From Polyangiaceae bacterium (GTDB lineage: Bacteria > Myxococcota_A > Polyangia > Polyangiales > Polyangiaceae): a DNA stretch of 64,000 nucleotides. The stretch spans positions 1 to 64,000 of the forward strand of contig JABSRN010000002.1 in assembly GCA_013214025.1 (NCBI GenBank), in the 5' to 3' direction. Positions 1-9,724 of the stretch are shown in pieces. The translations under genes were made by a program, and so were the position numbers. The notes under the pieces were generated by a model, which was given only the letters and a program-made list of their open reading frames with translations, was not told the DNA's origin and searched no databases. Position 1 is the first letter of the stretch; every line of letters begins with the position of its first letter.

Positions 1-55
1 GGCGTCTGATATCGTTGATTGCGGCTTCGGCCGACTGCTTTTGCTTCCTTGGCAT
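1..55 (-). CDS. IS3-family transposase OrfA, N-terminal fragment cut by window edge
   Basis: Reading leftwards from the ATG at 55-53 gives an 18-codon start, MPRKQKQSAEAAINDIRR, which resembles the N-terminus of IS3-family OrfA proteins that continue into an HTH domain. A good ribosome binding site (AGGAG about 7 bases upstream) precedes it. The rest of the element would lie left of the window, so completeness is unknown. It lies beside a truncated membrane-protein gene (125-343), which suggests the element helped break that gene. It differs from the IS3-type element at 29.2-30.5 kb. The call rests on a short stretch. Confidence 0.5.
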   Translation of the reverse strand, partial: MPRKQKQSAEAAINDIRR

Positions 56-124
56 TTGAGACTCCTGAGGAGGATCTTACTCCCCCGAATTGTCTCTTAG
101 CTCAGACCCGATTTCTGTCCGAAT

Positions 125-343
125 TCAGCTGACGGGATACACGGCGTAGTAGCTCAGCACAGTTATCGGGATCGGATAACCGATAGATTCTGTCTTGAAG
201 ATGTCAAGCCAACTGAGCTGGTCAAATTCGAGCACGACCGGGTTCGTCAGGTAGTGCATCCCGTCATCGAATCCGCTGTAGGGAAAACCGACGATCTGCC
301 CGTGCACAAGTAAAGCTAAGGCGACTGGGACAAAGAACACCAA
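125..343 (-). pseudogene. Truncated N-terminus of TMTC/PMT-like membrane glycosyltransferase
   Basis: The 72-codon frame starts with a hydrophobic helix and continues with FDDGMHYLTNP, LSW and IPITVLSYY. This is the layout of the first extracytoplasmic loop of O-mannosyltransferase/TMTC-like proteins, where an acidic pair follows helix 1 and an LS-Y motif precedes helix 2. Full-length proteins have 8-12 helices and C-terminal TPRs; this one stops after helix 1. The frame is also open upstream of the TTG at 343 (SRWLVFF), so the start is uncertain. An IS3 transposase start lies just downstream, consistent with truncation by a mobile element. Confidence 0.45.
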
Positions 344-541
344 CCAACGCGAGTGGGCGTATCGTCCCTACGCCGGGGAGACCGGGGCGGATTGAGCTAA
401 GTGGGTCAATTGGGGCTACTCACGGAAAGTCCCGACGATAGTACGCCGCTCCGCCGGAAACCACCGCTCGTCTTCTCGAACTCGCGAACTTCCGAGGGGA
501 GTTTCCCGTAGACGAATGCTGGAAGGGGTCTACCGACCGCC

Positions 542-1073
542 TCAGGGCAGCTCGCCTGCAGCGAAGTTCTGTTGGACCTCGTCGTAGCTGAGGGCTCGCT
601 CAGACACAGCCATCAGGTACACAATGCCCAGCCAGGGTCGGTCAGCGCTCCCTTCATTGGCGAAATTGAGAGAGAAGTCAGGGGCCCAAGTCCCCAACGG
701 TGCCAGCAAATCTGCATCGCCGCCGGGACGCATCTCACCGACGCGCAGGCCACCAACGTAGAGCGCACGTACCCCTGGTCGGAACTATAGGTCACCACAT
801 AGTGAGTTGGCTGCAGGCCGATGGTGCCGTCGCTTTGGATCGGCTCAAAGGAAAACTCGGTGAGCTTTCCCCCAGAGGTTGTTGCGGGCCCAATGGTTCG
901 GATTCGTACGACGGCATCATCCCACGCCTGACCCAGCATGAAGTTCGCGTTGTCACCGTCCCCCCCCGTAGCTCAACATCCGAGCATGCCGTCAACGCCA
1001 GTACGGCAAGACTGAAGCCAAGCTTGGTGAACCCATCGAGCCCGGGCTTTCCCAAATAGTGTGCGACCGACAT
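542..1073 (-). pseudogene. LamG-domain lipoprotein, broken by two frameshifts
   Basis: Three minus-strand frames join into one protein. 1073 to about 966 gives a signal sequence with lipobox LALTAC. A second frame gives GDNANFMLG, WDDAVVRIRT and THYVVTYSSD. The third (to 542) gives VRALYVGGLRVGE, LNFANEG and a tail YLMAVSERALSYDEVQQNF. The hydrophobic strands, the YVGG turn and the closing ALS-DEV motif are typical of laminin-G/concanavalin-like domains of exported myxobacterial lipoproteins. The first frame change falls at an 8-base G tract (C on the plus strand, about 959-966), the second at a GGGG near 755. Sequencing indels or genuine decay both fit. Confidence 0.6.
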
Positions 1074-1326
1074 TTAATCTCCGTCCGAAGGATAGCAGCC
1101 TCCCAGGCCGACGGGGACGCGTCCGCTGTTGGCCGACGCCGGGGAGTCGTGCGGCCGCTCCACCGACTCTCTGTAGGGGGATCTCCGACCCATGCTCGTC
1201 GCGCCATTTCTCCCGACACTGAGCATGAGCTGTTCGGTTCGTCCCCGGTTGGAACATTGGGTCGGAGAAGCGGCCGGACAGACATTCCCGTATCCTCCAA
1301 AACAGCGAACGATCTATCATTCGTGC

Positions 1327-2395
1327 ATGTTTGGCTTATCCAGAGCCCTGTCCCTCGCCGCGACCACCTGGTGCTTCGTCACCGCGGTTGCGTCCATTGC
1401 CGTGGCCTCCCCGACGGCGTCGGAACACGCGGCCGCGGAACTGCTTTTTGATGACACCCTAAAAAAGATGGAGGCCGGGAACTACGCTGAAGCCTGTCCC
1501 GATCTCGAAGAGAGTCGTCGCCTCGATCCGGGCATTGGAACGCTGCTCTACCTGGCTCAGTGTTACGAGGAGCAAGGCCGTTATGCCAGCGGCTGGGCGA
1601 TCCTCCGCGAGGCGTCCTATGCCGCGGCCTCTGCCGGTCAGGCTAAGCGCCAAGCCATGCCGGACGAACACGCATCGCGCCTGCAAACCAAAGTCTCTTT
1701 TCTTACGCTAAACTTCGAAGGCGCGGATCTGGGGAGCGTCACGATCACTCGCAGCGACACTTTTACCCAGTCGCCCGAAAGCATTCCGTCAGCTCTTTGG
1801 AATCGCCCGATTCCGATCGATGCAGGCGAGCACGTCTTCTCCGCGTCTGCTCCTGGGAAAGACGCTTGGACAACTACGCTCACTGTAGATCGAGACTCGA
1901 CGTCGAACGGCGACGCGAATCCATTAGTGCTTTCGATCCCACCGCTTCGCGCAACAGCGGTAGCCCTAGAACCAGGCTCTCATGCACCAACGGATGAGGC
2001 GGGGCCAAGCGACTCCGGTGCAGAGAGCAGTTGGGGGGCGTTGAGCTACGTCGGTTTCGCTGCGGGACTCGCTGGCCTTGTGGTGGGCTCGGCCACATGG
2101 CTTCATGTACCTGACGGAACTTGATGAATTCGAAAAGGCCCACTGCCCGACTCCGTCAAGCTGCCCGCCCGACAGGAATACCGAATACGATTCGATATTG
2201 ATGAAAGGCTACATGGCAGCTGGGAGTCTGGCGCTGGCAGCGGCCGGCACCACTATCGGCGTCTGGAGCCTGATGGGTGGAGATAGCGGTGCTAAATTGT
2301 CAGTGTCGGAAAAAGGCAAACACGTGGCCGAGCTGACAATTTCTATTCGACCCATCCCGGGTCAGGCCGCTGTGCTGCTTCATGGCAAGTTCTAG
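1327..2395 (+). pseudogene. TPR-type exported protein with C-terminal membrane anchor, one frameshift
   Basis: The ATG at 1327 opens a signal sequence ending VASIAVASP. A tetratricopeptide-like segment follows (AAELLFDDTLKKMEAGNYAEAC, DPGIGTLLYLAQCYEEQGR), then a beta region and a hydrophobic GFAAGLAGLVVGSAT helix. At about 2085-2100 the frame shifts and continues with a Cys pair (HCPTPSSCPP) and a second hydrophobic segment to 2395. This TPR-beta-TM-TM layout recurs in myxobacterial proteins of unknown role. A decayed paralogue lies at 24829-25500 and a related PEGA protein at 31937-32926. Longer upstream start options exist, but the signal sequence favours 1327. Confidence 0.6.
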
Positions 2396-2400
2396 CCTGC

Positions 2401-2505
2401 CCAGGCTCACTGCCACATTCACATCGTTGGCTTCTTCACGGTCCGATCTGCTCGATCTACTTCGACGATCCGAATGGCATTAGCCTTGAGGTCTGCACAG
2501 GCTAG
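2401..2505 (+). pseudogene. C-terminal remnant of a VOC/glyoxalase-family protein
   Basis: The frame ending at the TAG at 2503-2505 reads HGPICSIYFDDPNGISLEVC. This matches the last strand of vicinal-oxygen-chelate proteins, whose usual motif is S-YF-DPNG-LE with the Glu as a metal ligand. Only about 35 codons are open and there is no start or N-terminal half, so this is a fragment. It lies between the broken TPR gene and the MBOAT gene. Confidence 0.45.
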
Positions 2506-2732
2506 AAAATTGACCTATTCGACGGTTCGCCACCGGCGCGCGCCGGCGCTACTTGAGCACGCTTCATGGGTCCTGATTCCTTTGAGCGGGCTGTAGTGGT
2601 GGGGAGGAAGCTGGTCAGAATGCCGGGTCGCGGTAGCTGAGCCTTACGCAAGTTCAGCCGACCGTCGTTGACAGCCGACGAGTTAGAACTTTGAGCTGCT
2701 GGTCAGACGGGCGATAGTCAGGCGGATCTATC

Positions 2733-4151
2733 GTGCAATTTCAAACTTTAGATTTTGGGCTGCTCGTCGTCGCTACGCTGCTGTGCTTCCACTTAGTTCG
2801 GGGGCGCGCTCGAGTGTACGTCCTCATCGGCGCGAGTATCTGCTTCTACTCTCCGTGGGGCATCCTGTTTCTGGGGCTGATCGCTGGCAGTTCCAGCGTT
2901 GATTTTTTCGCGGGACGAGCCATTCATCGGCTGGAGTCGAAAGCGCTCAGGCCCGCGCTGCTGATGCTAAGCTTGTGCGTCAACCTCAGCATTCTAGCCT
3001 GGTTCAAGTACGCCAACTTCTTTCTCGACAACCTGCGGGCGCTGTTGGGGCCGGGCCAGGTATTAACCGCTGTCGACGTGATCCTTCCGCCGGGGATCAG
3101 TTTCTATACTTTCCAGTCGATGAGCTACACGATCGACATCTACCGGCGCAAGATCCAGCCGGCAAAATCGTTCTCTGCGTTCCTGCTCTACGTTTCGTTT
3201 TTCCCCCAGCTGGTTGCGGGTCCTATCGAGAGGGCGGAGCGGCTCCTCCCGCAGTTTGAACACCTCGCGAAGATCGGTGCGGTTCGCTACAGAACGTTGA
3301 AGCCGGGTCTCGTGCTGATCGTGTGGGGGCTCGCGAAGAAGCTACTCTTGGCGGATCATTTGGGGGTCATCGCCGACGCCGCATTTGCGAATCCGGACAG
3401 TCTCGGTTTCTGGACCGCTTGGTTGGGCACCTACGCCTTCACCTTGCAGATCTACTGCGATTTTTCTGCCTATTCCGAAATCGCGAAAGGCACTGCCCTG
3501 CTCTTCGGCATCCGTCTGATGTGGAACTTTGACCAGCCGTATCTGGCGTCTGATCCGTCCGACTTCTGGCGTCGTTGGCACATTTCGCTGTCCGATTGGT
3601 TTCGAGATTACGTGTACATTCCCTTGGGCGGTAGCCGTCACGGGCGCGGGCGGGCCATAATTAACCTTTCGGCGACGATGTTTCTATCGGGCCTCTGGCA
3701 CGGTGCTGCCTGGACTTTTGTGCTGTGGGGAATGATTCACGGTGTTTGGCTTGCCCTCCAGGCGGGGCTCCGGAGTGTTCCCGCTCTGACGGCCCTGTGG
3801 ACGAGCGGCGCGCCTTCACGCGTGCGGGGTTTTCTGAAGTGGTTCTTCTTCTTCCATCTCGTTACCCTTAGCTGGGTGCCGTTTCGCGCCGGAAGTTTTT
3901 ACGATATGCTCGTGGTTTGGGAGAAGATGCTATTGGTAGTGCCTGCTGCTTTGCCGACGCCGCTACAGTGGCTTGGATTTGGCTTCGTCGCGGTCTTTCT
4001 GGGATCCTCGACTGTTCACCGAAAGTTTCAACTCGAACGAAAGTTGACCGACAGCGGCACGACCCCGCTCGTTCTTGTGGCGTCTCTGATGATTCTGATC
4101 GCGCTGTTCGGCAATCGCGGCGTTGCTGAATTCATCTATTTTCAATTTTGA
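2733..4151 (+). CDS. MBOAT family membrane-bound O-acyltransferase (AlgI-like)
   Basis: A 472-residue polytopic membrane protein. Family signatures are LPPGISFYTFQSMSYTID near residue 110, FFPQLVAGPIERAERLLPQ, WRRWHISLSDWFRDYVYIPLGG, and FLSGLWHGAAWTF, which contains the invariant histidine of MBOAT enzymes. AlgI-like proteins move acyl (often acetyl) groups across the inner membrane onto polysaccharide or peptidoglycan. The start is a GTG at 2733; no better start with a strong ribosome site is visible. The next gene begins 10 bases after the stop and encodes an SGNH-type protein, the usual partner that completes acyl transfer in the periplasm, so the two probably form an operon. The acceptor glycan is unknown. 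Confidence 0.9.
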   Translation: MQFQTLDFGLLVVATLLCFHLVRGRARVYVLIGASICFYSPWGILFLGLIAGSSSVDFFAGRAIHRLESKALRPALLMLSLCVNLSILAWFKYANFFLDNLRALLGPGQVLTAVDVILPPGISFYTFQSMSYTIDIYRRKIQPAKSFSAFLLYVSFFPQLVAGPIERAERLLPQFEHLAKIGAVRYRTLKPGLVLIVWGLAKKLLLADHLGVIADAAFANPDSLGFWTAWLGTYAFTLQIYCDFSAYSEIAKGTALLFGIRLMWNFDQPYLASDPSDFWRRWHISLSDWFRDYVYIPLGGSRHGRGRAIINLSATMFLSGLWHGAAWTFVLWGMIHGVWLALQAGLRSVPALTALWTSGAPSRVRGFLKWFFFFHLVTLSWVPFRAGSFYDMLVVWEKMLLVVPAALPTPLQWLGFGFVAVFLGSSTVHRKFQLERKLTDSGTTPLVLVASLMILIALFGNRGVAEFIYFQF

Positions 4152-4160
4152 ACCAATAGG

Positions 4161-7100
4161 ATGCGAGCAGGATTCAGTGGCTTCGGCCTAGTTCGGCGAT
4201 GGTGGGTGGATTCTCAACTGCGCCGCCAGCAAACAAGAACGCCTCGGTCTGCTTGGTGGATGGCACTCGGAGTCGTGCTGCTCTTGGACCTCGCACTCGG
4301 GACGTTGCCGACACCTCGGGCTTCTGCTGTTGCCGGCAGTCCCTCAGGGATACGTGACGAGATGCAACAGGCTGTGGACGCCTCTGGGGCTTCCTGGCTC
4401 CTGTTCGGCGATTCTGTACTGGCGGGTGATGTTCTCGCTTCGCGTTATGAAAACTGGGGGCAGCTTCGGCTCGTGGACGCACTCCGTTGGGAGGTGAGTG
4501 CGACGGAAGCTGTTTCGTTTCGACAGGTAGCTTCCGACGGGTTCTTGTTGACGGACCTGGAACGGTTGGTCGAGTACCTTGACAGTGTCGATCCGAACGC
4601 GAAGGTGCAGCTACTAGTCGAACTGAACGCTCGCTACTTCTCACGCCACTATTCGCGGACGGATTCTACCAGTCGAGATAGCTACGCGGAGCTCTCGCGA
4701 AGCCTGCCGGGTGACAACACCGCTTGGTGGAGGCAGAGCTATAACAGTGTCCGTGCTTTCGGCACGGACGACCTTCGAGCCCTGCTGCCGATTTATCGCC
4801 ACCGAGAGAGGCTACAAATCGAGCAGGTGTTCCCGACAGCGGCGGCGGTGCTGGAACTGAGCCAATCCGAGGGATTGGCGACGGGCCTAGCGAGCCTCAA
4901 ACTCGCTCCCCACTACGAGTACGACGAACAGTATCGTCAGGGCGAGCAGTACAAGGCGCTGGCGCGTGTGTTGGGACGAATCAAGCGCAGGAGTCGACGC
5001 GTGCTCTTTTTTGGAACTCCCCTCAACGACACGTTCTCAAGGCGCCTGAAATCGCCGCGGTGGGGGACCCGCCACGCCCAGCGTGCCGAAGAGGTTCGAC
5101 GTCTGGGGGGACCTGCGGCGGAGTATCTGAGCTTCGATGACCCCCGATTTCGGCCGGCTCACTTTGTGGACCACGTTCATCTCACTCCAAAGGGCAATGC
5201 GTTGCTCGCCAGAAATCTTGCCCATGTGCTCAAGCTCCGGCACGCCGAGGTGCCCGCCAGTGCGGACCTTATCTACAAGAGGACAGGTGACCAGACGCTG
5301 ATCAGTTCGGTCCGTCGTGGCTCTTCCGACGGGGCTTCCTGGGAGGCTAGCTATCGAACCATCACGAGTCTCGCTTGGGATCGCGCCTACGACCGAATCG
5401 TCATGACGGAAAAATCTTCGCACGAGCTTCGCACCCTTGACGGCGATCTGCGAGTACTACGGAAACTCGCCGGCAATAGAAAACAATCGGGATCGGCCGA
5501 CGGCGCGCTGTCCCGTGCGCGCTTCAACGAGCCGAGCGACGTAGTGAACTTTGGCGGCGGGCTCCTTCTGCTCGACGCCCAAGGGACACGGCTACGGTTG
5601 ATTCAACACGACGACGTCTCTACCATCCAGTCGACCGAGAAGCCGTCGACGACATTCAGGAAGCTCGCGGCATCTGGGGATCAAGCCATCCTGCTTGATG
5701 AATTGGGCGCGATCTGGATGTTGATGGCTGGTGAGTCTCGCCCCCGCCGGCTAGGAGTTCCACAACTTGGGGGGAGTTCTGTCGCTGAGATGGCGCTTGC
5801 TCCTCAGGGCATGCTGTATCTTAGCGATAGGAAATCGCGAATTTGGAGCGTTTCAACGGACGGCGCGGAGTTGGCGCCGCCGAACCTAGTGTTCAACAAC
5901 GCACGAGGCATCGCTGATGAGCCGAAGGCGGACGAGCCGAAGCGGTTCCCGCTCTCCTTCAAGGACGCAAGCCTGCGCGACGTCACCCAGCTCAGGTGGG
6001 TCGAGCAGTACGGTGGGCTGCTGATTTCCGATACCCTTCCGCGTGGGGAGAACGAGAGCGATGCCGTTCGGGAGTCCGCACTACTCTTTCTTCACCTCAA
6101 GTCACGCCGCGTTTTTCCGTGGATCAAGCTGTTGGACGATAGCGGAGGCGCACTCCCCAGATACGGGGAGCATCCCTCTGGTTCGTACTTTCCGGCCGGG
6201 CATTGGGCGCTGCTTCCAGATCAGCGGCTTGTATATGCGGACGGCCATCGCTCACATATGACTCTGCTGGCGGACGGCTTGGTGTCGGCGGCGAAAACGA
6301 GCGACGTCCCGAATATCCACACTCAGTTCGGCGGGCGTCTCGCTCACCAAGTGTTCGACACATTTCCCGTATTTGAGAAGATCGCCGCACCGGTGGAGGC
6401 GGAGAGGTCGCGCTACTTGGCATTGTGGGCCGGAAGCAGTTTCAGTTCGATGACAAATACCGATCTGAGCGGGAGGCAGCTCTCCTTGGCACGCCGCTTT
6501 GGTCGTCGACTCAGCTTCGCACTCGATGCCCGCTTTCGTGTGGATTTGCAGTTCGTTCATCAATGCACAATTGGTGTGGGTGCTGGGAAACTCGTATCGA
6601 ACCTCGTGGTCCCCTTCCTTCACGGTCGGGGAGTTCCGGACCTGATTTTCGTCGAACTCGCCGACGGAAATGGGTCTCAAAAGCGTGAGTATCCTCGGAT
6701 CGCTCTCCGTGAGCTCTTGGCGCTCAATCGGACCTGCGCGGCTCTGGGCTGCCATGTGGTGGCTGTCGACTTGCTTGGCATGACCAGAAAGTTTGGGCAG
6801 GGCCTGGTATCGCAGGAGGACCACGACCAACTGTTCGCTGCCCTCCATAAATATGGAATTCACGTTCTCAGTTCACGAACGCTGCTGATGGAAGCGGCGC
6901 TAGAAGAACCGTGGTCGCCGTTTGGCATGTTGCATTTGCGGGATGGAGCGGCGGTGGCTGCCGCCGATATCATGACTCGGGAGTTCACTGAGGAGTTGGG
7001 GCAGCTGCTGCTGAGCGCTGCACCCTTGGTGGATCGCTCAGCCGTGGACGCTAAGTCGCAGAAGGCGGTCGTTCAGCTCAGCTCAATGCAACGGCACATG

Positions 7101-7412
7101 TTACGCCAATGTGACGAGCTCTCGGAGACCGTGGCCGTTGTGGATCTCGAAGGGGATACACTGCGCGTCCGAATTGACTTTCGGCGTTTAGCGATCCACC
7201 AACAGCAACTGTCGGAGAACCTCATTTGTGCGGGCCTGCGTCGAGCCTTCGAGCACCCGGGGGCCCACACTGCGACGAAATTCGCAGTCGACTTCATCGA
7301 GTTCGCGAACCACGATGAGTATGGCCTCGGCGTCCTGGACGAAGCGACCCGATTGGGACATCACGAGTTCGACGGACCGGGGGTCCGGCAGTTCCTCGAT
7401 CGCCGCCCTTAG
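4161..7412 (+). CDS. Membrane-anchored SGNH - NHL/beta-propeller - SGNH protein
   Basis: A 1083-residue protein unusual in carrying two SGNH-like domains. A basic N-terminus and one helix (about residues 28-46) anchor it in the inner membrane. The first domain has WLLFGDSVLAG near 80 and closes with DHVHLTPKGNALLA near 337 (Asp-His pair). Residues of about 400-700 contain NHL-type repeats (GSADGALSRARFNEPSDV, GLLLLDAQGTRLRLI). A second SGNH-like domain starts at LWAGSSFSSM near 755 and ends with MLHLRDG near 924. It follows the MBOAT gene by 10 bases. By analogy with AlgJ/AlgX and PatB it probably transfers or removes the acyl group delivered by that enzyme. The propeller may bind the polymer. 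The two-SGNH reading is by eye. Confidence 0.7.
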   Translation: MRAGFSGFGLVRRWWVDSQLRRQQTRTPRSAWWMALGVVLLLDLALGTLPTPRASAVAGSPSGIRDEMQQAVDASGASWLLFGDSVLAGDVLASRYENWGQLRLVDALRWEVSATEAVSFRQVASDGFLLTDLERLVEYLDSVDPNAKVQLLVELNARYFSRHYSRTDSTSRDSYAELSRSLPGDNTAWWRQSYNSVRAFGTDDLRALLPIYRHRERLQIEQVFPTAAAVLELSQSEGLATGLASLKLAPHYEYDEQYRQGEQYKALARVLGRIKRRSRRVLFFGTPLNDTFSRRLKSPRWGTRHAQRAEEVRRLGGPAAEYLSFDDPRFRPAHFVDHVHLTPKGNALLARNLAHVLKLRHAEVPASADLIYKRTGDQTLISSVRRGSSDGASWEASYRTITSLAWDRAYDRIVMTEKSSHELRTLDGDLRVLRKLAGNRKQSGSADGALSRARFNEPSDVVNFGGGLLLLDAQGTRLRLIQHDDVSTIQSTEKPSTTFRKLAASGDQAILLDELGAIWMLMAGESRPRRLGVPQLGGSSVAEMALAPQGMLYLSDRKSRIWSVSTDGAELAPPNLVFNNARGIADEPKADEPKRFPLSFKDASLRDVTQLRWVEQYGGLLISDTLPRGENESDAVRESALLFLHLKSRRVFPWIKLLDDSGGALPRYGEHPSGSYFPAGHWALLPDQRLVYADGHRSHMTLLADGLVSAAKTSDVPNIHTQFGGRLAHQVFDTFPVFEKIAAPVEAERSRYLALWAGSSFSSMTNTDLSGRQLSLARRFGRRLSFALDARFRVDLQFVHQCTIGVGAGKLVSNLVVPFLHGRGVPDLIFVELADGNGSQKREYPRIALRELLALNRTCAALGCHVVAVDLLGMTRKFGQGLVSQEDHDQLFAALHKYGIHVLSSRTLLMEAALEEPWSPFGMLHLRDGAAVAAADIMTREFTEELGQLLLSAAPLVDRSAVDAKSQKAVVQLSSMQRHMLRQCDELSETVAVVDLEGDTLRVRIDFRRLAIHQQQLSENLICAGLRRAFEHPGAHTATKFAVDFIEFANHDEYGLGVLDEATRLGHHEFDGPGVRQFLDRRP

Positions 7413-7503
7413 GAACGAGTTCGCTAGAGTGCTGGGGGTGGGACGCAAACGGCAGACTGGCATACGCGATCGCCTTTGCACTGCAGGTCGTGCTGGCATC
7501 CTT

Positions 7504-7833
7504 TCACGGCTGGGCGTTTTGGTTTTCGGTGCAGGGTGCTGCAGCGTGAGTGCCGTCATCGGAGTTCCACTTGTTGTAGACCGGATCGTGAAGACTGCCG
7601 GAGGAGTCGACCAGGATGACTAGATCCCGGGGAGCCAATGATTCGCTGCTCACCCCGCAGTAGGACTCCACGCAAATCGGGCCGTCCCCACCTGCGTCGG
7701 CATCTGCACCAGCCTCAGAAACGACGCCGGTGTCAGCTTCGCCGCCGTCGTCATGGTCGTCGCCGTGGGCCAACGAGACAAGAGCCGTGAGTGTAATTGG
7801 GACTAGTAGGTACTGGACCAATGTGGGTGCCAT
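7504..7833 (-). pseudogene. Truncated exported von Willebrand A (VWA) protein
   Basis: 109 codons: a signal sequence (TALVSLAHG), an Asp/Gly/Ala-rich linker, a Cys pair (CVESYC), then LAPRDLVILVDSSGSLHDPVYNKW. This is the first strand and MIDAS loop (DxSxS) of a VWA domain. A full domain needs about 180 residues; here the frame ends soon after the MIDAS. No continuation was recognised in the other frames downstream, so the gene looks truncated. A C-terminal fragment of what may be the same family lies at 47697-48020. The start ATG at 7833 faces the divergent Rieske gene. Confidence 0.5.
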
Positions 7834-8307
7834 GGGCGGGACCCTACTCAGACCATTGGAGCTTTAACTCACTGCGGGGCAGCTGTTTTCGTTGTTATCG
7901 CCGCGTCAAAAAAAATTCCTGATACGAATCTGTATCGGCGTTCGGTGGACCGAAACGACACTTGGCGGCGGAGAGCGGGAGAGCCGATCGTGGCGAGGGC
8001 ATGCGCTGCATCTGGCATTGTCGACCAATGTAACGGCCGTTCCGGCCACATTACGGAGCTATCGGTCTCGGGGTGTCAAGGTTCGGCCTCGGGGACACCT
8101 GCTGGGGGGCGGAATATCCCTGCCAGAGCGCCGAGGGAGCGTAATCATACCCGCTTAAGATGGTGTAATCATTGCATTCTTATAATATGAACTTGACGTT
8201 CTGACGGGTTTATTGATCATAGATCGTAATATGTCAGCCTCACGCGGGAGCACTGAGCCCCATCGGACCCACGCGAACCCTGAAGACACCGCCCACGGAG
8301 ACCGCTC
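7834..8307. other. Intergenic region between divergent VWA remnant and Rieske gene
   Basis: 474 bases with no recognisable gene. It holds an A-rich run near 7910, a small inverted repeat GATAC-N6-GTATC near 7920-7940, and an AT-rich patch around 8165-8230. The patch includes TTGACG at 8193-8198 followed 16 bases later by GATCAT. That pair could be a promoter for the Rieske gene, but the match is weak. Confidence 0.35.
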
Positions 8308-9474
8308 ATGTTTGTCAATAAGCTCCAGATGCTCGCCGATAATCTCAGGACTCACAACAACGTCAGTCTGATTCCGAATCCGTATTTTCCGGAAGGCTGG
8401 TTCGCGGTGTGTCTCTCTAAGGAACTGAAGAAGGACCAACTGAAGCGCCTATCGTACTTCAGCACCGAGTTCATCGCGATTCGAGACGAGAACGGCGAGG
8501 CCGTGGTGATGGACGCCTACTGTCCTCACATGGGCGCCTTCCTGGGTCGCAAGGGAAAGGTCGTAGGCGGGCAGGTGGTCTGTCCCTTTCATGAATGGAA
8601 GTTCAACGCTCAGGGCGACTGCGTCGAAGTGCCATTTTGCGAGCGTGCTCCGTCAACCGCTAGGAGCAAGCTCAAGGCCTACCCGACCATCGAACGTAAT
8701 GGCATGGTGATGATGTGGCGCCACTCCAGCCGTGAGCCCTATTACGAAATTCCTGATCTGAGCGAGCTGTCGGGGAAGGCGTGGACGAACCAGATTTGTT
8801 TCAAGTTCATCACCCGAGGAAACTCGATGGAGGCTAAGGAAAACGTTTGTGACGGCAGTCATTTCGTCACGATTCACGACCAGCCGGAGCCGACTTTTTG
8901 TGAGTTCAACACGGACGGCCCCTTCGCCACTCACCGCGTCCAGATGGGGCTCAACCTAAAAAGGCTCGGGCTGAGTCCGAAAGTAGCGAAGTTCGTTTTG
9001 AAGCATGTCGGCAATTCGGACATGACCACATCCTTCTATGGTCCCGGATTTCAGAATATGCACGCGCTCAACCCGCTGTTTGAGATGGCCGAGGAGATCC
9101 ACAGCACTCCGGTGGATGAACACCGTTCGATAGTGTGGTTTTTGACCCGGGTTTCCAAAGAGAGCGCTTGGTCCCCGATGCCTTGGCTCTTTCTCGCCAT
9201 TGTGAAGGCTCGGGAAGCCAAAGACGTCATGATGGAGGTGCCGATTTTTGCCCACAAGAAGTTCATGGACAAGCCTCTGTTTCAGAAGCAGGAAATGGCC
9301 ATACCGAAGTTTCGAAAGTGGTACGGGCAATTTTATGCCGAGGGGGAGAGCGGAAAACCTGTGATGAGGGACATTGCAGCCAACGCTCCCACCTCCAAAA
9401 CTGGTCGGATCTCCAAGCTAGAGAGCGCGAACGGCAACGCCGCCAAAGTTCAGTTCGCCGCTACCGATAGCTAG
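8308..9474 (+). CDS. Rieske [2Fe-2S] non-heme iron oxygenase, alpha subunit
   Basis: A 388-residue ring-hydroxylating-type oxygenase. The Rieske centre is C72-x-H74 (YCPHMGAFLG) with C92-x2-H95 (VCPFHEWKF). The mononuclear iron site follows the family pattern D182-x2-H185-x4-H190 (CDGSHFVTIHD), preceded by the usual Asn/Glu run. The single-subunit size and short catalytic domain are closest to KshA-like or cholesterol-desaturase (DAF-36)-like Rieske oxygenases acting on sterols or other hydrophobic substrates; the exact substrate cannot be read. It needs a separate reductase, and none is adjacent. The ATG at 8308 has GGAGA about 8 bases upstream. It stands alone: the downstream lipoprotein gene is broken and about 250 bases away. 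Confidence 0.88.
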   Translation: MFVNKLQMLADNLRTHNNVSLIPNPYFPEGWFAVCLSKELKKDQLKRLSYFSTEFIAIRDENGEAVVMDAYCPHMGAFLGRKGKVVGGQVVCPFHEWKFNAQGDCVEVPFCERAPSTARSKLKAYPTIERNGMVMMWRHSSREPYYEIPDLSELSGKAWTNQICFKFITRGNSMEAKENVCDGSHFVTIHDQPEPTFCEFNTDGPFATHRVQMGLNLKRLGLSPKVAKFVLKHVGNSDMTTSFYGPGFQNMHALNPLFEMAEEIHSTPVDEHRSIVWFLTRVSKESAWSPMPWLFLAIVKAREAKDVMMEVPIFAHKKFMDKPLFQKQEMAIPKFRKWYGQFYAEGESGKPVMRDIAANAPTSKTGRISKLESANGNAAKVQFAATDS

Positions 9475-9724
9475 ATAAGACGGCATGTGACGGCTGACGG
9501 GGGGCCCTCGGTCCATGCGGCAAACTGGGTCTTCGAGGTCGACTTCGGCTAATCATCGGCTGAGGAATCAGCGGCACTCCGCCGACCGCTTATTCCGGCT
9601 GGTGGTGGTTGGCTGAGCTCTATGCGACGCTTCCACTCTTTCGCATTGGGCGAACTACCCGCGCCGTACCAGGAGCCGTGTCACGATTCGAGCTCACACC
9701 TCATCCATCGGCTACGCGAGCGCC

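Noticed and set aside
8193-8220. TTGACG-N16-GATCAT as a promoter for the Rieske gene
   Set aside because: The -10 match is weak and no conserved myxobacterial promoter consensus supports it, so it is only mentioned in the intergenic entry.
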